DNA of 64,000 nt, taken from contig NZ_JBDZDS010000011.1 of the NCBI RefSeq assembly GCF_040045035.1, positions 124,001-188,000 of the forward strand, given 5' to 3'. A program made the position numbers and the translations under genes. This document shows, piece by piece, positions 25,573 through 34,662 of the stretch. How positions within the stretch are numbered: the first letter of the stretch is position 1; each line of letters begins with the position of its first letter. The notes under the pieces were generated by a model. The model was given only the letters and a program-made list of their open reading frames with translations, searched no databases and was not told where the DNA came from. The stretch comes from Pseudaminobacter sp040045035. Lineage in GTDB: Bacteria > Pseudomonadota > Alphaproteobacteria > Rhizobiales > Rhizobiaceae.

Positions 25573-26931
25573 ATGTCGCACCACGCCCTTCCGCAACCCG
25601 CCACGGCGGCAAGATCGCCGGCGCTGTCTGGCACGGTCCGCATGCCGGGCGACAAGTCGATCTCGCACCGCTCCTTTATGTTCGGCGGATTGGCCTCTGG
25701 CGAGACGCGGATCACCGGCCTTTTGGAAGGCGAGGACGTGCTGCGCACCGGCGAAGCCATGAAGGCGATGGGCGCGAAAATCGAGAAGCGTGGCGACGAG
25801 TGGATCATCCAGGGCACGGGCAACGGCTGCCTACTGGAGCCCACCGCGCCGCTCGATTTCGGCAATGCCGGCACCGGTTCGCGCCTCACCATGGGCCTTG
25901 TCGGCACCTACGACATGGAAACCACCTTCATCGGCGACGCGTCGCTGTCGGGCCGCCCCATGGGCCGCGTGCTGAACCCCTTGCGCGAAATGGGCGTGCA
26001 GGTGCTCAATGCCGCCCCCGGCGACCGCATGCCGCTGACGCTGCGCGGACCGAAGGTGGCCGCCCCCATCAGCTACCGCGTGCCGATGGCATCGGCGCAG
26101 GTGAAGTCGGCGGTTCTCTTGGCCGGCCTCAACACCCCGGGCATCACCACCGTGATCGAACCGGTGATGACGCGTGACCACACCGAAAAGATGCTGAAAG
26201 GTTTTGGCGCCAATCTCGAGGTGGAGACTGACAAGGACGGCGTGCGCCACATCCGCATCGAGGGCCAGGGCAAGCTTTCCGGCCAGACGATCGCGGTGCC
26301 GGGCGACCCCTCCTCCGCCGGCTTCGCGCTGGTGGCGGCCCTCATCGTGCCGGGCTCGGACATCGTCATCGAAAACGTGCTGATGAACCCGACCCGCACT
26401 GGCCTCATCACCACGCTGCTGGAAATGGGCGCGCGGATCGAGCTCCTCTACCAGCGCAATGCCGGCGGCGAAGACGTGGCAGACCTGCGCGTGCGCGCGT
26501 CCGAGCTCAAGGGCGTCACCGTGCCGGCCGACCGCGCGCCGTCGATGATCGACGAATATCCGGTGCTGGCGGTGGCCGCCGCCTTCGCCGAGGGCGAGAC
26601 GGTGATGCAGGGCCTCGAAGAACTGCGCGTGAAGGAGAGCGACCGCCTCGCGGCCGTTGCGCGCGGGCTCGAAGCCAACGGCGTCGACTGCACCGAAGGC
26701 GAAGCAACGCTCGCCGTGCGCGGCAAGCCGGGCGGCAAGGGGCTGGGCGGCGGAACGGTGAGGACCCATCTCGACCACCGCATCGCCATGAGTTTTTTGG
26801 TGCTGGGACTGGCGTCTGAGAAGCCGGTCACGGTGGACGATCAGACCATGATCGCCACCAGCTTCCCCGAATTCATGGGCCTGATGACCGGCATGGGCGC
26901 GAAGATCGAGGTGCTGGAGCCCACCGCGTGA
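25573..26931 (+). CDS. aroA: 3-phosphoshikimate 1-carboxyvinyltransferase (EPSP synthase, class II)
   Basis: A 452-aa enzyme that joins shikimate-3-phosphate and PEP in aromatic amino acid synthesis. It aligns almost residue for residue with the Agrobacterium CP4 enzyme: PGDKSISHRSFMFGGLASGETRI, LDFGNAGTG, GDASLSGRPMGRVLNPLREMG, DRAPSMIDEYP, LRVKESDRL. Position 100 is Gly (NAGTG), where CP4 has Ala. Start ATG at 25573 has GAGG upstream; a longer frame to 25507 is not conserved. The stop overlaps the cmk GTG start by four bases. Confidence 0.97.
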   Translation: MSHHALPQPATAARSPALSGTVRMPGDKSISHRSFMFGGLASGETRITGLLEGEDVLRTGEAMKAMGAKIEKRGDEWIIQGTGNGCLLEPTAPLDFGNAGTGSRLTMGLVGTYDMETTFIGDASLSGRPMGRVLNPLREMGVQVLNAAPGDRMPLTLRGPKVAAPISYRVPMASAQVKSAVLLAGLNTPGITTVIEPVMTRDHTEKMLKGFGANLEVETDKDGVRHIRIEGQGKLSGQTIAVPGDPSSAGFALVAALIVPGSDIVIENVLMNPTRTGLITTLLEMGARIELLYQRNAGGEDVADLRVRASELKGVTVPADRAPSMIDEYPVLAVAAAFAEGETVMQGLEELRVKESDRLAAVARGLEANGVDCTEGEATLAVRGKPGGKGLGGGTVRTHLDHRIAMSFLVLGLASEKPVTVDDQTMIATSFPEFMGLMTGMGAKIEVLEPTA

Positions 26932-27575
26932 AGGGCTTCGTCATCGCCATCGACGGCCCCGCGGGCGCCGGCAAGGGCACGCTGGCGCGTCGGCTTGCCG
27001 ACTATTACCGCCTCAACCTTCTCGACACCGGACTGACCTACCGGGCCGTGGCGCATATGCTGATCCTGAAGGGCTGGCCGCTCGACGATGAGGCACATGC
27101 GCTGGAAGCGGCAAGACTGGTCGACCTCGGCCAGTTGGACCGCGCCGTGCTCTCGGCCCACGACGTGGGCGAGGCCGCCTCCAAGGTGGCGGTCATCCCT
27201 GCGGTGCGGCGGGCGCTCGTGGAAAAGCAGCGGGCCTTTGCGGCCACCGCGCCGGGCGCGGTGCTGGACGGCCGCGACATCGGCACCGTCGTCTGCCCCC
27301 AGGCCGACATAAAACTCTACCTCACGGCGAGCGCCGAAGTGCGCGCGCGGCGGCGGCTGAACGAGATCGAGGAAAAGGGCGGCCATGCCGAGTTTTCGGA
27401 GATCCTTGCCGACATCGTGCGGCGCGACGAACGCGACATGGGGCGCGCCGATTCCCCGCTCAGGCCCGCCGAGGACGCGCACTTGCTCGACACGTCGGAA
27501 ATGGATATAGAAGCCGCGTTTCTTGCGGCAAAATCGATCGTCGACGACGTGATGGCCAAGAGAGGCACCGCCTGA
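26928..27575 (+). CDS. cmk: (d)CMP kinase
   Basis: A 215-aa cytidylate kinase: P-loop IDGPAGAGKGTLAR at the N-terminus, the CMP-binding LDTGLTYRAVA, and LDGRDIGTVVCP. It phosphorylates (d)CMP with ATP. It starts with GTG inside the aroA stop (GTGA) and precedes rpsA by 198 bases, the conserved aroA-cmk-rpsA order of rhizobia. Confidence 0.96.
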   Translation: MKGFVIAIDGPAGAGKGTLARRLADYYRLNLLDTGLTYRAVAHMLILKGWPLDDEAHALEAARLVDLGQLDRAVLSAHDVGEAASKVAVIPAVRRALVEKQRAFAATAPGAVLDGRDIGTVVCPQADIKLYLTASAEVRARRRLNEIEEKGGHAEFSEILADIVRRDERDMGRADSPLRPAEDAHLLDTSEMDIEAAFLAAKSIVDDVMAKRGTA

Positions 27576-27773
27576 GCAGGAATTTCCGCTTCATTCCCTT
27601 GCCGGAACCTGCGGACTTCTCCATATCGGGCACAAACCCGTCTGCCAGCATTCACCTGCGCCGGAAAGCCGCGATTAGCGGTACAGGGCTGTAAAAGCCC
27701 GGGAACGCCGGCAGGCCAACGCAACACGAACCCTAGGCGCCAGTCCCTCACGAGGGACACTCCAGGAGATCAT

Positions 27774-29480
27774 ATGTCACAAGCAAACCCGACTCGCGAC
27801 GATTTCGCGAGCATGCTCGAAGAATCGTTCTCGGACGGTCACTCGGGCGAAGGCCAGGTCGTCCGCGGCACCATCACCGCGATCGAGAAGGACATGGCCA
27901 TCATCGACGTCGGCCTGAAGGTCGAAGGCCGCGTCCCGCTGAAGGAATTCGGCGCCAAGGCCAAGGACGGCACGCTGAAGGTCGGCGACACCGTCGAGGT
28001 CTATGTCGAGCGCATCGAGAACGCGCTGGGCGAAGCCATGCTGTCGCGCGACAAGGCCCGCCGCGAAGAGAGCTGGGTCAAGCTCGAAGAGAAGTTCAAC
28101 AAGGGTGAGCGCGTCGAAGGCGTCATCTTCAACCAGGTCAAGGGCGGCTTCACCGTCGATCTGGACGGTGCCGTTGCCTTCCTGCCGCGTTCGCAGGTCG
28201 ACATCCGTCCGATCCGCGACGTCACCCCGCTCATGCACAACCCGCAGCCCTTCGAGATCCTCAAGATGGATCGCCGTCGCGGCAACATCGTTGTTTCGCG
28301 CCGCACGGTTCTGGAAGAGTCGCGCGCCGAGCAGCGTTCGGAAATCGTGCAGAACCTCGAAGAAGGCCAGGTGGTCGAGGGCGTGGTCAAGAACATCACC
28401 GACTACGGTGCGTTCGTTGACCTCGGCGGCATCGACGGCCTGCTGCACGTCACCGACATGGCATGGCGCCGCGTCAACCATCCGACCGAGATCCTTAACA
28501 TCGGTCAGTCGGTCAAGGTGCAGATCATCCGCATCAACCAGGAAACCCACCGCATCTCGCTCGGCATGAAGCAGCTCGAGAGCGATCCGTGGAGCGAGAT
28601 CGGCACCAAGTTCCCGCTCGGCAAGAAGATCCGCGGCACGGTCACCAACATCACCGACTACGGCGCCTTCGTGGAGCTGGAGCCGGGCATCGAGGGCCTG
28701 ATCCACGTTTCGGAAATGTCGTGGACGAAGAAGAACGTGCACCCCGGCAAAATCCTCTCGACCTCGCAGGAAGTCGACGTGGTCGTGCTCGAGGTCGATC
28801 CGGCCAAGCGCCGCATCTCGCTGGGTCTCAAGCAGACGCTGGAGAACCCGTGGGAAGCCTTCGCTCGCAACCATCCGGTTGGCAGCCAGGTCGAGGGCGA
28901 GGTCAAGAACAAGACCGAGTTCGGCCTGTTCATCGGCCTGGAAGGCGACGTGGACGGCATGGTGCACCTGTCCGACCTCGACTGGAACCGTCCGGGCGAG
29001 CAGGTCATCGAAGAGTACAACCGCGGCGACGTGGTCAAGGCTCAGGTGCTCGACGTCGACATCGACAAGGAGCGCATCTCGCTCGGCATCAAGCAGTTGT
29101 CGCGTGACGCCGTCGGCGAAGCCGCCTCGTCGGGCGAACTGCGCAAGAACGCCGTCGTCACCGCCGAAGTGACCGGTATCAAGGATGGCGGTCTCGAAGT
29201 GCGTCTCGTCGACCACGACATCGAAACCTTCATCAAGCGTTCGGACCTGTCGCGCGATCGCGACGAGCAGCGCCCCGAGCGCTTCACCGTCGGCCAGAAG
29301 GTCGATGCGCGCGTCATCGCCTTCGACAAGAAGACCCGCAAGCTGCAGGTCTCGATCAAGGCGCTGGAAATCGCCGAAGAGAAGGAAGCGGTTGCCCAGT
29401 ACGGCTCGACCGACTCCGGCGCTTCGCTCGGCGACATCCTGGGCGCTGCCCTGAAGAACCGCGGCAACAAGGACGACTAA
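27774..29480 (+). CDS. rpsA: 30S ribosomal protein S1
   Basis: A 568-aa S1 protein with six OB-fold S1 repeats; repeated GxVxNITDYGAFVxL and RISLGxKQL blocks are obvious from about residue 30 to 530. It binds mRNA and the small ribosomal subunit and helps unfold structured messages. AGGAG precedes the ATG by six bases. The 198-base leader contains several GC-rich potential stems; S1 autoregulation through its leader is known in enterobacteria but not shown here. A strong terminator follows. Confidence 0.97.
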   Translation: MSQANPTRDDFASMLEESFSDGHSGEGQVVRGTITAIEKDMAIIDVGLKVEGRVPLKEFGAKAKDGTLKVGDTVEVYVERIENALGEAMLSRDKARREESWVKLEEKFNKGERVEGVIFNQVKGGFTVDLDGAVAFLPRSQVDIRPIRDVTPLMHNPQPFEILKMDRRRGNIVVSRRTVLEESRAEQRSEIVQNLEEGQVVEGVVKNITDYGAFVDLGGIDGLLHVTDMAWRRVNHPTEILNIGQSVKVQIIRINQETHRISLGMKQLESDPWSEIGTKFPLGKKIRGTVTNITDYGAFVELEPGIEGLIHVSEMSWTKKNVHPGKILSTSQEVDVVVLEVDPAKRRISLGLKQTLENPWEAFARNHPVGSQVEGEVKNKTEFGLFIGLEGDVDGMVHLSDLDWNRPGEQVIEEYNRGDVVKAQVLDVDIDKERISLGIKQLSRDAVGEAASSGELRKNAVVTAEVTGIKDGGLEVRLVDHDIETFIKRSDLSRDRDEQRPERFTVGQKVDARVIAFDKKTRKLQVSIKALEIAEEKEAVAQYGSTDSGASLGDILGAALKNRGNKDD

Positions 29481-29510
29481 TCGTCGCCTCGCATGCCTGC
29501 GAAAGGAAAA

Positions 29511-29540
29511 CCCCGCCGGAGCGATCCGGCGGGGTTTTTG
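29511..29540 (+). terminator. Rho-independent terminator of rpsA
   Basis: CCCCGCCGGA and TCCGGCGGGG form a perfect 10-bp stem around GCGA, followed by TTTTTG, 30 bases after the rpsA stop. Confidence 0.92.
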
Positions 29541-29599
29541 TTTGGACCAATCAGCAAAAGGCGGAAGAATTCACTCTTTCGGCGCATTGCTCTAGGCTG

Positions 29600-31318
29600 A
29601 TGCGCAAACAGACGATTCACGGAAACCGAAGCCCGTGCCGAATTCCGCAAACTGGCCTGCCTGACGAAATGAAAGACAATTCCGTGACCGAGCGGGTCTC
29701 GCCCCTTTCTCCCTTCAAGCACGGCATCTTCCGCTCCGTCTGGACCGCAAGCCTGGCGTCCAACTTCGGCGGGCTCATCCAGAGCGTGGCGGCGGCCTGG
29801 ATGATGACGGCGATCTCCAACTCGGTCGACATGGTGGCGCTGGTGCAGGCCTCCACGGCCTTGCCCATCATGCTGTTTTCGCTGGCCTCTGGCGCCATCG
29901 CCGACAGCTTCAACCGCCGCAAGGTGATGCTGACGGCGCAATGCTTCATGCTGGTGGTTTCGGTGGTGCTGACGCTGACCGCCTATTCCGGGGTCATGAC
30001 GCCGTGGCTGCTCTTGACCTTCACCTTCCTGATCGGCTGCGGCACCGCGCTCAACAACCCGTCATGGCAGGCCTCGGTGGGAGACATGGTGCCGCGCGCC
30101 GACCTGCCGGCGGCGGTGGCGCTCAACAGCATGGGCTTCAATCTCACCCGTTCGGTCGGCCCCGCCCTCGGCGGCGTGATCGTGGCGGCGGCGGGCGCGG
30201 CCGCAGCCTTCGCCGTGAACGCCGTCAGCTATCTGGCGCTGATCTTCGTGCTGCTGCGCTGGAAGCCGGCGGTGACACCGAGCACGCTGCCGCGCGAGTC
30301 ATTCGGCGGCGCGATGACGGCGGGCCTGCGCTATGTAGCCATGTCGCCCAACATCGAGAAGGTGCTGTTGCGCAGCTTCGTCTTCGGCTTCACAGCCATC
30401 TCGGTGATGGCGCTCTTGCCGCTGGTGGCGCGCGACATCGTGCAGGGTGGCCCGCTGCTCTACGGCGTGTTGTTCGGCGCCTTCGGCATCGGCGCGGTGG
30501 GCGGCGCGCTGATCAGCGCAAGGCTGCGGCAGGTGCTGTCCAGCGAATGGACCGTGCGCCTCGGCTTCGTCGGCTTCGCAGCCTGCGCGGCGATTGCGGG
30601 CATCAGCACCATGTCCTGGCTGACCTGCGCGGCCCTTCTGGTGGGCGGCGCGAGCTGGGTGGTCTCGTTGTCTTTGTTCAACGTCACGGTGCAGATGTCG
30701 ACGCCGCGCTGGGTGGTTGGCCGCGCGCTGTCGCTCTACCAGACGGCCACCTTCGGCGGCATGGCGCTGGGAAGCTGGGTTTGGGGCCTGCTGGCGGAAC
30801 AATACGGCGCAAGCCAGGCGCTGCTCTATTCCGCCGTGCTGATGATCGCGGGTGCGGCGCTCGGCCTGAAGTGGTTCACGCTGCCTGAGCAGACCGCGCT
30901 CAATCTCGACCCGCTCAACCGCTGGAAGGAGCCCCATCTGGCGCTCGACGTGAAGCCGCGCAGCGGACCGATCACCATCATGATCGAATATGTCATCCGC
31001 ACAGAGGACATAGCCGAGTTCCTCGACGTGATGGCCGAGCGCCGGCGCATCCGCCGCCGCGACGGCGCGCGGCACTGGACACTGTCGCGCGACATGGAAA
31101 ACCCCGAGCTGTGGATGGAGACCTACCACACGCCGACCTGGGTGGAATATGTGCGCCACAACCAGCGCATGACCCATGCCGATGCCGCCGTCAGCGAGCG
31201 TATCCGCAAGCTGCACAGCGGCGCCGAGCCGCCACGCGTGCGGCGGATGATCGAGCGCCCGACGGACTGGTCGGTCGAGCTCAGCCAGCCGAAGCCGGTG
31301 ATAGACTTGCATCATTGA
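29600..31318 (+). CDS. MFS transporter with C-terminal soluble domain
   Basis: A 572-aa protein. Residues about 35-430 form a 12-segment MFS transporter of the MFS_3/EntS type (KHGIFRSVWTASLASNFGG, DSFNRRKVML loop between segments 2 and 3). From about 450 on there is a soluble domain (VIRTEDIAEFLDVMAERRRIRRRDGA, then WMETYHTPTWVEYVRHNQR) that resembles the ferredoxin-like antibiotic-monooxygenase/NIPSNAP fold. It is probably an exporter; substrate unknown. Start could be 29600 or 29669 (MKDNSVTE); neither has a good ribosome site. Confidence 0.82.
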   Translation: MRKQTIHGNRSPCRIPQTGLPDEMKDNSVTERVSPLSPFKHGIFRSVWTASLASNFGGLIQSVAAAWMMTAISNSVDMVALVQASTALPIMLFSLASGAIADSFNRRKVMLTAQCFMLVVSVVLTLTAYSGVMTPWLLLTFTFLIGCGTALNNPSWQASVGDMVPRADLPAAVALNSMGFNLTRSVGPALGGVIVAAAGAAAAFAVNAVSYLALIFVLLRWKPAVTPSTLPRESFGGAMTAGLRYVAMSPNIEKVLLRSFVFGFTAISVMALLPLVARDIVQGGPLLYGVLFGAFGIGAVGGALISARLRQVLSSEWTVRLGFVGFAACAAIAGISTMSWLTCAALLVGGASWVVSLSLFNVTVQMSTPRWVVGRALSLYQTATFGGMALGSWVWGLLAEQYGASQALLYSAVLMIAGAALGLKWFTLPEQTALNLDPLNRWKEPHLALDVKPRSGPITIMIEYVIRTEDIAEFLDVMAERRRIRRRDGARHWTLSRDMENPELWMETYHTPTWVEYVRHNQRMTHADAAVSERIRKLHSGAEPPRVRRMIERPTDWSVELSQPKPVIDLHH

Positions 31319-31347
31319 GAGGCGCGGGCCATGCCCGCGCCGATCCC

Positions 31348-32937
31348 CTACTCCACCCCGATCTCGATGAGGCAGGCCTTGCCGGCGGCACGCGCCCGCT
31401 TCAGCGCGGCGGGAAGGTCAGCGATCGCCTCCAGTTTCTCCGCGCCCATGCCATAAGCCTCGGCCAGTCGACAAAAATCCGGCGGCGCGGGCGACACACC
31501 GACCGGCTCGACGCCGACATCGCGCATGGAGGTTTCGATCTCGCGGTAGCCGCGATTGTTCCACACCACGAAGATGACCGGCGCCTCGGCATCGAGTGCC
31601 GCGCCCAGCTCCGGCAGCGTGAACTGGAAGCCGCCGTCGCCCGAGAGACAGACCACCGGCGCATCCGGCACGGCAAGCGCTGCACCGATCGCCGCCGGCG
31701 GACCAAAGCCCAGCGCGCCGAAGCCGGTGGCCGCGTTGAACCAGCCGGACGGGCGGTCGTGATCGTAGTAGAGGTTGGCGGCGTAGATGGGCTGGGTGGA
31801 ATCGCCGACGATGATCGAGCCCGGCAGTGCGTCGCGGATCATCTCTACCGCCTCGACCTGGCCGCGCATGACCGGGCCGATTTCCTCCAGCGACTCGCTG
31901 CGCGCCCTTTCGGCCCGTGCTGCGCCCCAGCCTTCATCCGAAGCATTGCGGCGCGACGACGCCAGCAATTCGCCCATCGCTGCAAGCGTCGAGCCGCAGT
32001 CGGCACGGATGCCGAGCGTGGCCGGATGCCGGCCGATCTGCTTGCCATCAATATCGATGCGGATGAGGTTTTGCGGCTTCACGAAGCCGCCGTCACCATA
32101 CATGTCATAGTCGGTAGGGCCGAATTCGGTGCCGGCCGCGATCACCAGATCGGCTTCGGCGATCAGAGCCCGCACGGCCTTCAGGCTGGGGCTGGCCGGT
32201 ACGCCGAGCGGATGCTTGTGCAAGAGGCCGCGCGCATTGGCGGTCTCCACCACCGGCGCGTCGATCAGCTCGGCCAGCCGGCGCAAGGGCGTCTCGGCCA
32301 TCTTGGCGCCGCCGCCGGCGAGAATCAGCGGCCGGCTGGCCGCACCCACCAGCCGCGCGGCCTCGGCCACCGTTGCGGCTTCGGCCTGGGGCGCGGAAGC
32401 GTCAAACGGGTGGGCGGCGAGGCCGTCGGCGGGCTTGCCCATGACATCGGTCGGGATCTCGATGTGCACCGGGCCAGGGCGGCCGGAGGCGAACAGCGCA
32501 AAGGCGCGCGAAAGCACCTCGGGCAATTCATGACCGTGCTCGATGCGCTGCGAAAACAGCGCCACCTTCTCCATCATGCCGCGCTGGTCGGGCAGCTCGT
32601 GCAGGAAGCCAAGCCCCTTCCCCAGCGTCGGCGAGGCGTTGACGCCTGAAATCACCAGCATGGGAATGGAATCAGCCCGCGCCTGCCCCATGGCGGTCAG
32701 CGTGTTGGTGAGCCCCGGCCCGGTGATGACGAAGGCCACGCCCGGCTTGCCCGTGACGCGCGCATAGCCGTCGGCCATGAAGCCGGCCCCCTGCTCATGA
32801 CGCGGCGTGACATGGCGGATCTTCGAGCGGGCAAGCCCGCGATAAAGCTCGACCGTGTGCACGCCCGGAATGCCGAACACGGTGTCGACCCCATGCGCCT
32901 CGAGCAATGAGATCAGCGCCTCCCCCACGGTGGTCAT
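31348..32937 (-). CDS. ThDP-dependent 2-oxoacid decarboxylase (AruI-like)
   Basis: A 529-aa enzyme of the acetolactate synthase fold: catalytic Glu in PRHEQGAGFMADGYAR, central NAD/FAD-fold domain with RPLILAGGGA, and the ThDP/Mg site GDGGFQFTLPEL ... NNRGYREIE. The N-terminus VDTVFGIPGVHTVELYRGL is like 5-guanidino-2-oxopentanoate decarboxylase (AruI) of the arginine transaminase pathway, and unlike biosynthetic IlvB. It overlaps the TetR gene by four bases and lies next to a DDAH-like hydrolase and an arginine-type importer, so a guanidino 2-oxoacid is a reasonable substrate. Confidence 0.8.
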   Translation of the reverse strand: MTTVGEALISLLEAHGVDTVFGIPGVHTVELYRGLARSKIRHVTPRHEQGAGFMADGYARVTGKPGVAFVITGPGLTNTLTAMGQARADSIPMLVISGVNASPTLGKGLGFLHELPDQRGMMEKVALFSQRIEHGHELPEVLSRAFALFASGRPGPVHIEIPTDVMGKPADGLAAHPFDASAPQAEAATVAEAARLVGAASRPLILAGGGAKMAETPLRRLAELIDAPVVETANARGLLHKHPLGVPASPSLKAVRALIAEADLVIAAGTEFGPTDYDMYGDGGFVKPQNLIRIDIDGKQIGRHPATLGIRADCGSTLAAMGELLASSRRNASDEGWGAARAERARSESLEEIGPVMRGQVEAVEMIRDALPGSIIVGDSTQPIYAANLYYDHDRPSGWFNAATGFGALGFGPPAAIGAALAVPDAPVVCLSGDGGFQFTLPELGAALDAEAPVIFVVWNNRGYREIETSMRDVGVEPVGVSPAPPDFCRLAEAYGMGAEKLEAIADLPAALKRARAAGKACLIEIGVE

Positions 32938-33584
32938 GTCTTTTCCTCCTCACGTAAATTCAATTCGAGCAGCGCCTCGACCGTTGCGATGCCGATGTCG
33001 GCCAGCTCGCGCGTTGCGAACATGTCGCCGGCAAGGCAGCCTTCGATCCACAGCCCGTCGATGATGGCGTTAATGGCGATGGCGTGGCGGCGCAGCTCGG
33101 CCTTGGTCGCGGCGCGCCCTTCAGCCTGCAGCACCTCGGCGACCAGCGCTTCGACCTCGTCGCGGAAGCCGAGATAGCCCTCGCGGTGGGCAACCGCGAG
33201 CGCCGGGTCGGAATGGGCCCGGCCGATGAACCCGGCCCACAGCGAGAACACCCGCGCGTCCACCACCGGCGGCCCGAGATTGGCCGCGACGAAGGCGGCG
33301 AGCCGACGGCGCGGGCCGGCGCCTTCCATGGCAAGGGCTGCCTTGGCCTGCTCGGTCATGCGGCCGACGATTTCCGCGTAAGCCGCCTGCAGCAGCTCTT
33401 CCTTGCCGGGGAAATAATGCCGGATCAGCCCGGCGGTCACGCCGGCGCGCTGGGCAATTGCGCGCACGGTGGCGCCCGGTAGGCCGCGTTCGGCCACGCA
33501 ATCCAGCGTCGCTTCGATCAGGTCCTGTCGCCGCCGCTCCTCGCCCTCGCGGCGGAACTTGCGGCGGGAGGAACCGTCGTTCAT
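32934..33584 (-). CDS. TetR family transcriptional regulator
   Basis: A 216-aa regulator. The helix-turn-helix lies at about residues 20-60 (LIEATLDCVAERGLPGATVRAIAQRAGVTAGLIRHYFPGKEEL), followed by a BetI-like ligand domain ending with a helix-rich region. Both ends overlap its neighbours as ATGA, so DDAH-like, TetR and decarboxylase are one coupled operon; the regulator probably controls itself and the divergent transport operon. Confidence 0.9.
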   Translation of the reverse strand: MNDGSSRRKFRREGEERRRQDLIEATLDCVAERGLPGATVRAIAQRAGVTAGLIRHYFPGKEELLQAAYAEIVGRMTEQAKAALAMEGAGPRRRLAAFVAANLGPPVVDARVFSLWAGFIGRAHSDPALAVAHREGYLGFRDEVEALVAEVLQAEGRAATKAELRRHAIAINAIIDGLWIEGCLAGDMFATRELADIGIATVEALLELNLREEEKT

Positions 33585-34453
33585 TGGCGCAGGATCGGCC
33601 GGGTCAGGCAGGTCGGGCCGCCTTCGCAAGCTATGCACAGCGCATCGGCCTCGAAGGTTTTCACCACGCAGCCGGCGGCTTGCATGGCGGCCTGCGTCTT
33701 GGGGAAGCCGGCCACCGCGATGACCTCGCGCGGGGCGGTCGGCAGCACGTTGAGGCTGAGGCCGTTGGAGACGTGGAACTCGTCGGCATCGCCGTGGACG
33801 AGCGTGATGCCGCGCCCGCGCAGCATCTGATAGAACGCGGCCGGCAGAAGCGGCGCATGGACAAGCGCCAGATCGTCGGCCAGAGGGCTGATGACGGACA
33901 TCAGGTGCAGGCAGGCCTCCTCACCCTGCCACAGCGGCAGATCGAAGCCCAGAACTTCCACGCCGAGCGGGCCCAGTATGGCGGCGAGCTGCCTTATGCC
34001 TTCCTGGTTGGTGCGCACACCCCTGCCCACGGCAAGCGTGTGGGCGTCGACCCACACGCAGTCGCCGCCCTCCACCTGGCCCGGCGCCTGAATGCGGCCG
34101 AGGACCGGGATGCCGAGGCGCTGATAGGTCTGCTCATGCAGCGCCGGCTCGGCTTTGCGCAGGGCCTTGCCCATCGAAAGGATCACCGCGCCATGATTGG
34201 TCATCAGTGAGGGATCATGGGTGAAGACGGAATCCGAAAGGCCGTCCTCGCGATCCTCGACCCATTCGATCTTCGCGCCGGAAGCCGCTACCATTTCGGC
34301 CAGCGCCGCATGCTGCACCGCCGCCTTCGCCGGATCGAAACCGGGCCCGTAATGCCATGCCGCCCTATCGGCCCCGCGCATCGAATTGGCGGCGGAGCGC
34401 ATCAGAACGCGCCTCAAAGGGGCGGCCATGGACTGAGACCCGAAAGCGTTCAC
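33581..34453 (-). CDS. Dimethylargininase/amidinotransferase-like hydrolase
   Basis: A 290-aa guanidino-group-modifying enzyme (pentein fold). Marks: SDSVFTHDPSLM, the VEGGDCVWVD acid pair, a DEFHVSNGLSLNVLP strand, a late His in CLHLMSVISPL, and the terminal ALCIACEGGPTCL with the nucleophilic Cys region. Members hydrolyse methylated arginines to citrulline plus (di)methylamine, or act on arginine and related substrates. GTG at 34453 has GGAGAGG upstream and yields FGSQSMAAPLRRVL, the expected family N-terminus; ATG at 34429 is shorter. First gene of its operon. Confidence 0.82.
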   Translation of the reverse strand: MNAFGSQSMAAPLRRVLMRSAANSMRGADRAAWHYGPGFDPAKAAVQHAALAEMVAASGAKIEWVEDREDGLSDSVFTHDPSLMTNHGAVILSMGKALRKAEPALHEQTYQRLGIPVLGRIQAPGQVEGGDCVWVDAHTLAVGRGVRTNQEGIRQLAAILGPLGVEVLGFDLPLWQGEEACLHLMSVISPLADDLALVHAPLLPAAFYQMLRGRGITLVHGDADEFHVSNGLSLNVLPTAPREVIAVAGFPKTQAAMQAAGCVVKTFEADALCIACEGGPTCLTRPILRQ

Positions 34454-34509
34454 GAGCACCTCTCCGTGCTGAAAAAAATGAACAAAATTTCACGCGACGA
34501 TATTTATAC

Positions 34510-34532
34510 ACTTGCATAACAATGCCGCAAGT
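34510..34532. promoter_or_regulatory. Inverted repeat in the divergent promoter region, candidate TetR operator
   Basis: ACTTGC and GCAAGT are inverted across 11 bases in the 209-base gap between the DDAH-like and ABC operons. Size and place suit a TetR-family operator controlling both directions. The rest of the gap is AT-rich near 34485-34510, fitting promoters. Confidence 0.4.
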
Positions 34533-34662
34533 GCCGTAATGCGCGGGATTGACGGGCCCGAGCCAACGGGTCCATGCTGATCTTGGGGAGGATCGCGCGC
34601 CGCATGAAGGGTAACCGGAGAAGTCTTCGACGAATCGCCAGGCGTTGGGTGGAGTGCCAGGA

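Noticed and set aside
27576..27773. rpsA leader as a ribosomal-protein autoregulatory RNA.
   Set aside because: GC-rich stems are present, but I could not identify a defined, known leader motif.
27777..29216. A 479-codon open frame antisense to rpsA.
   Set aside because: It mirrors rpsA codon structure (Asp/Leu/His-rich product), a common artefact of GC-rich genes, with no ribosome site or family match.
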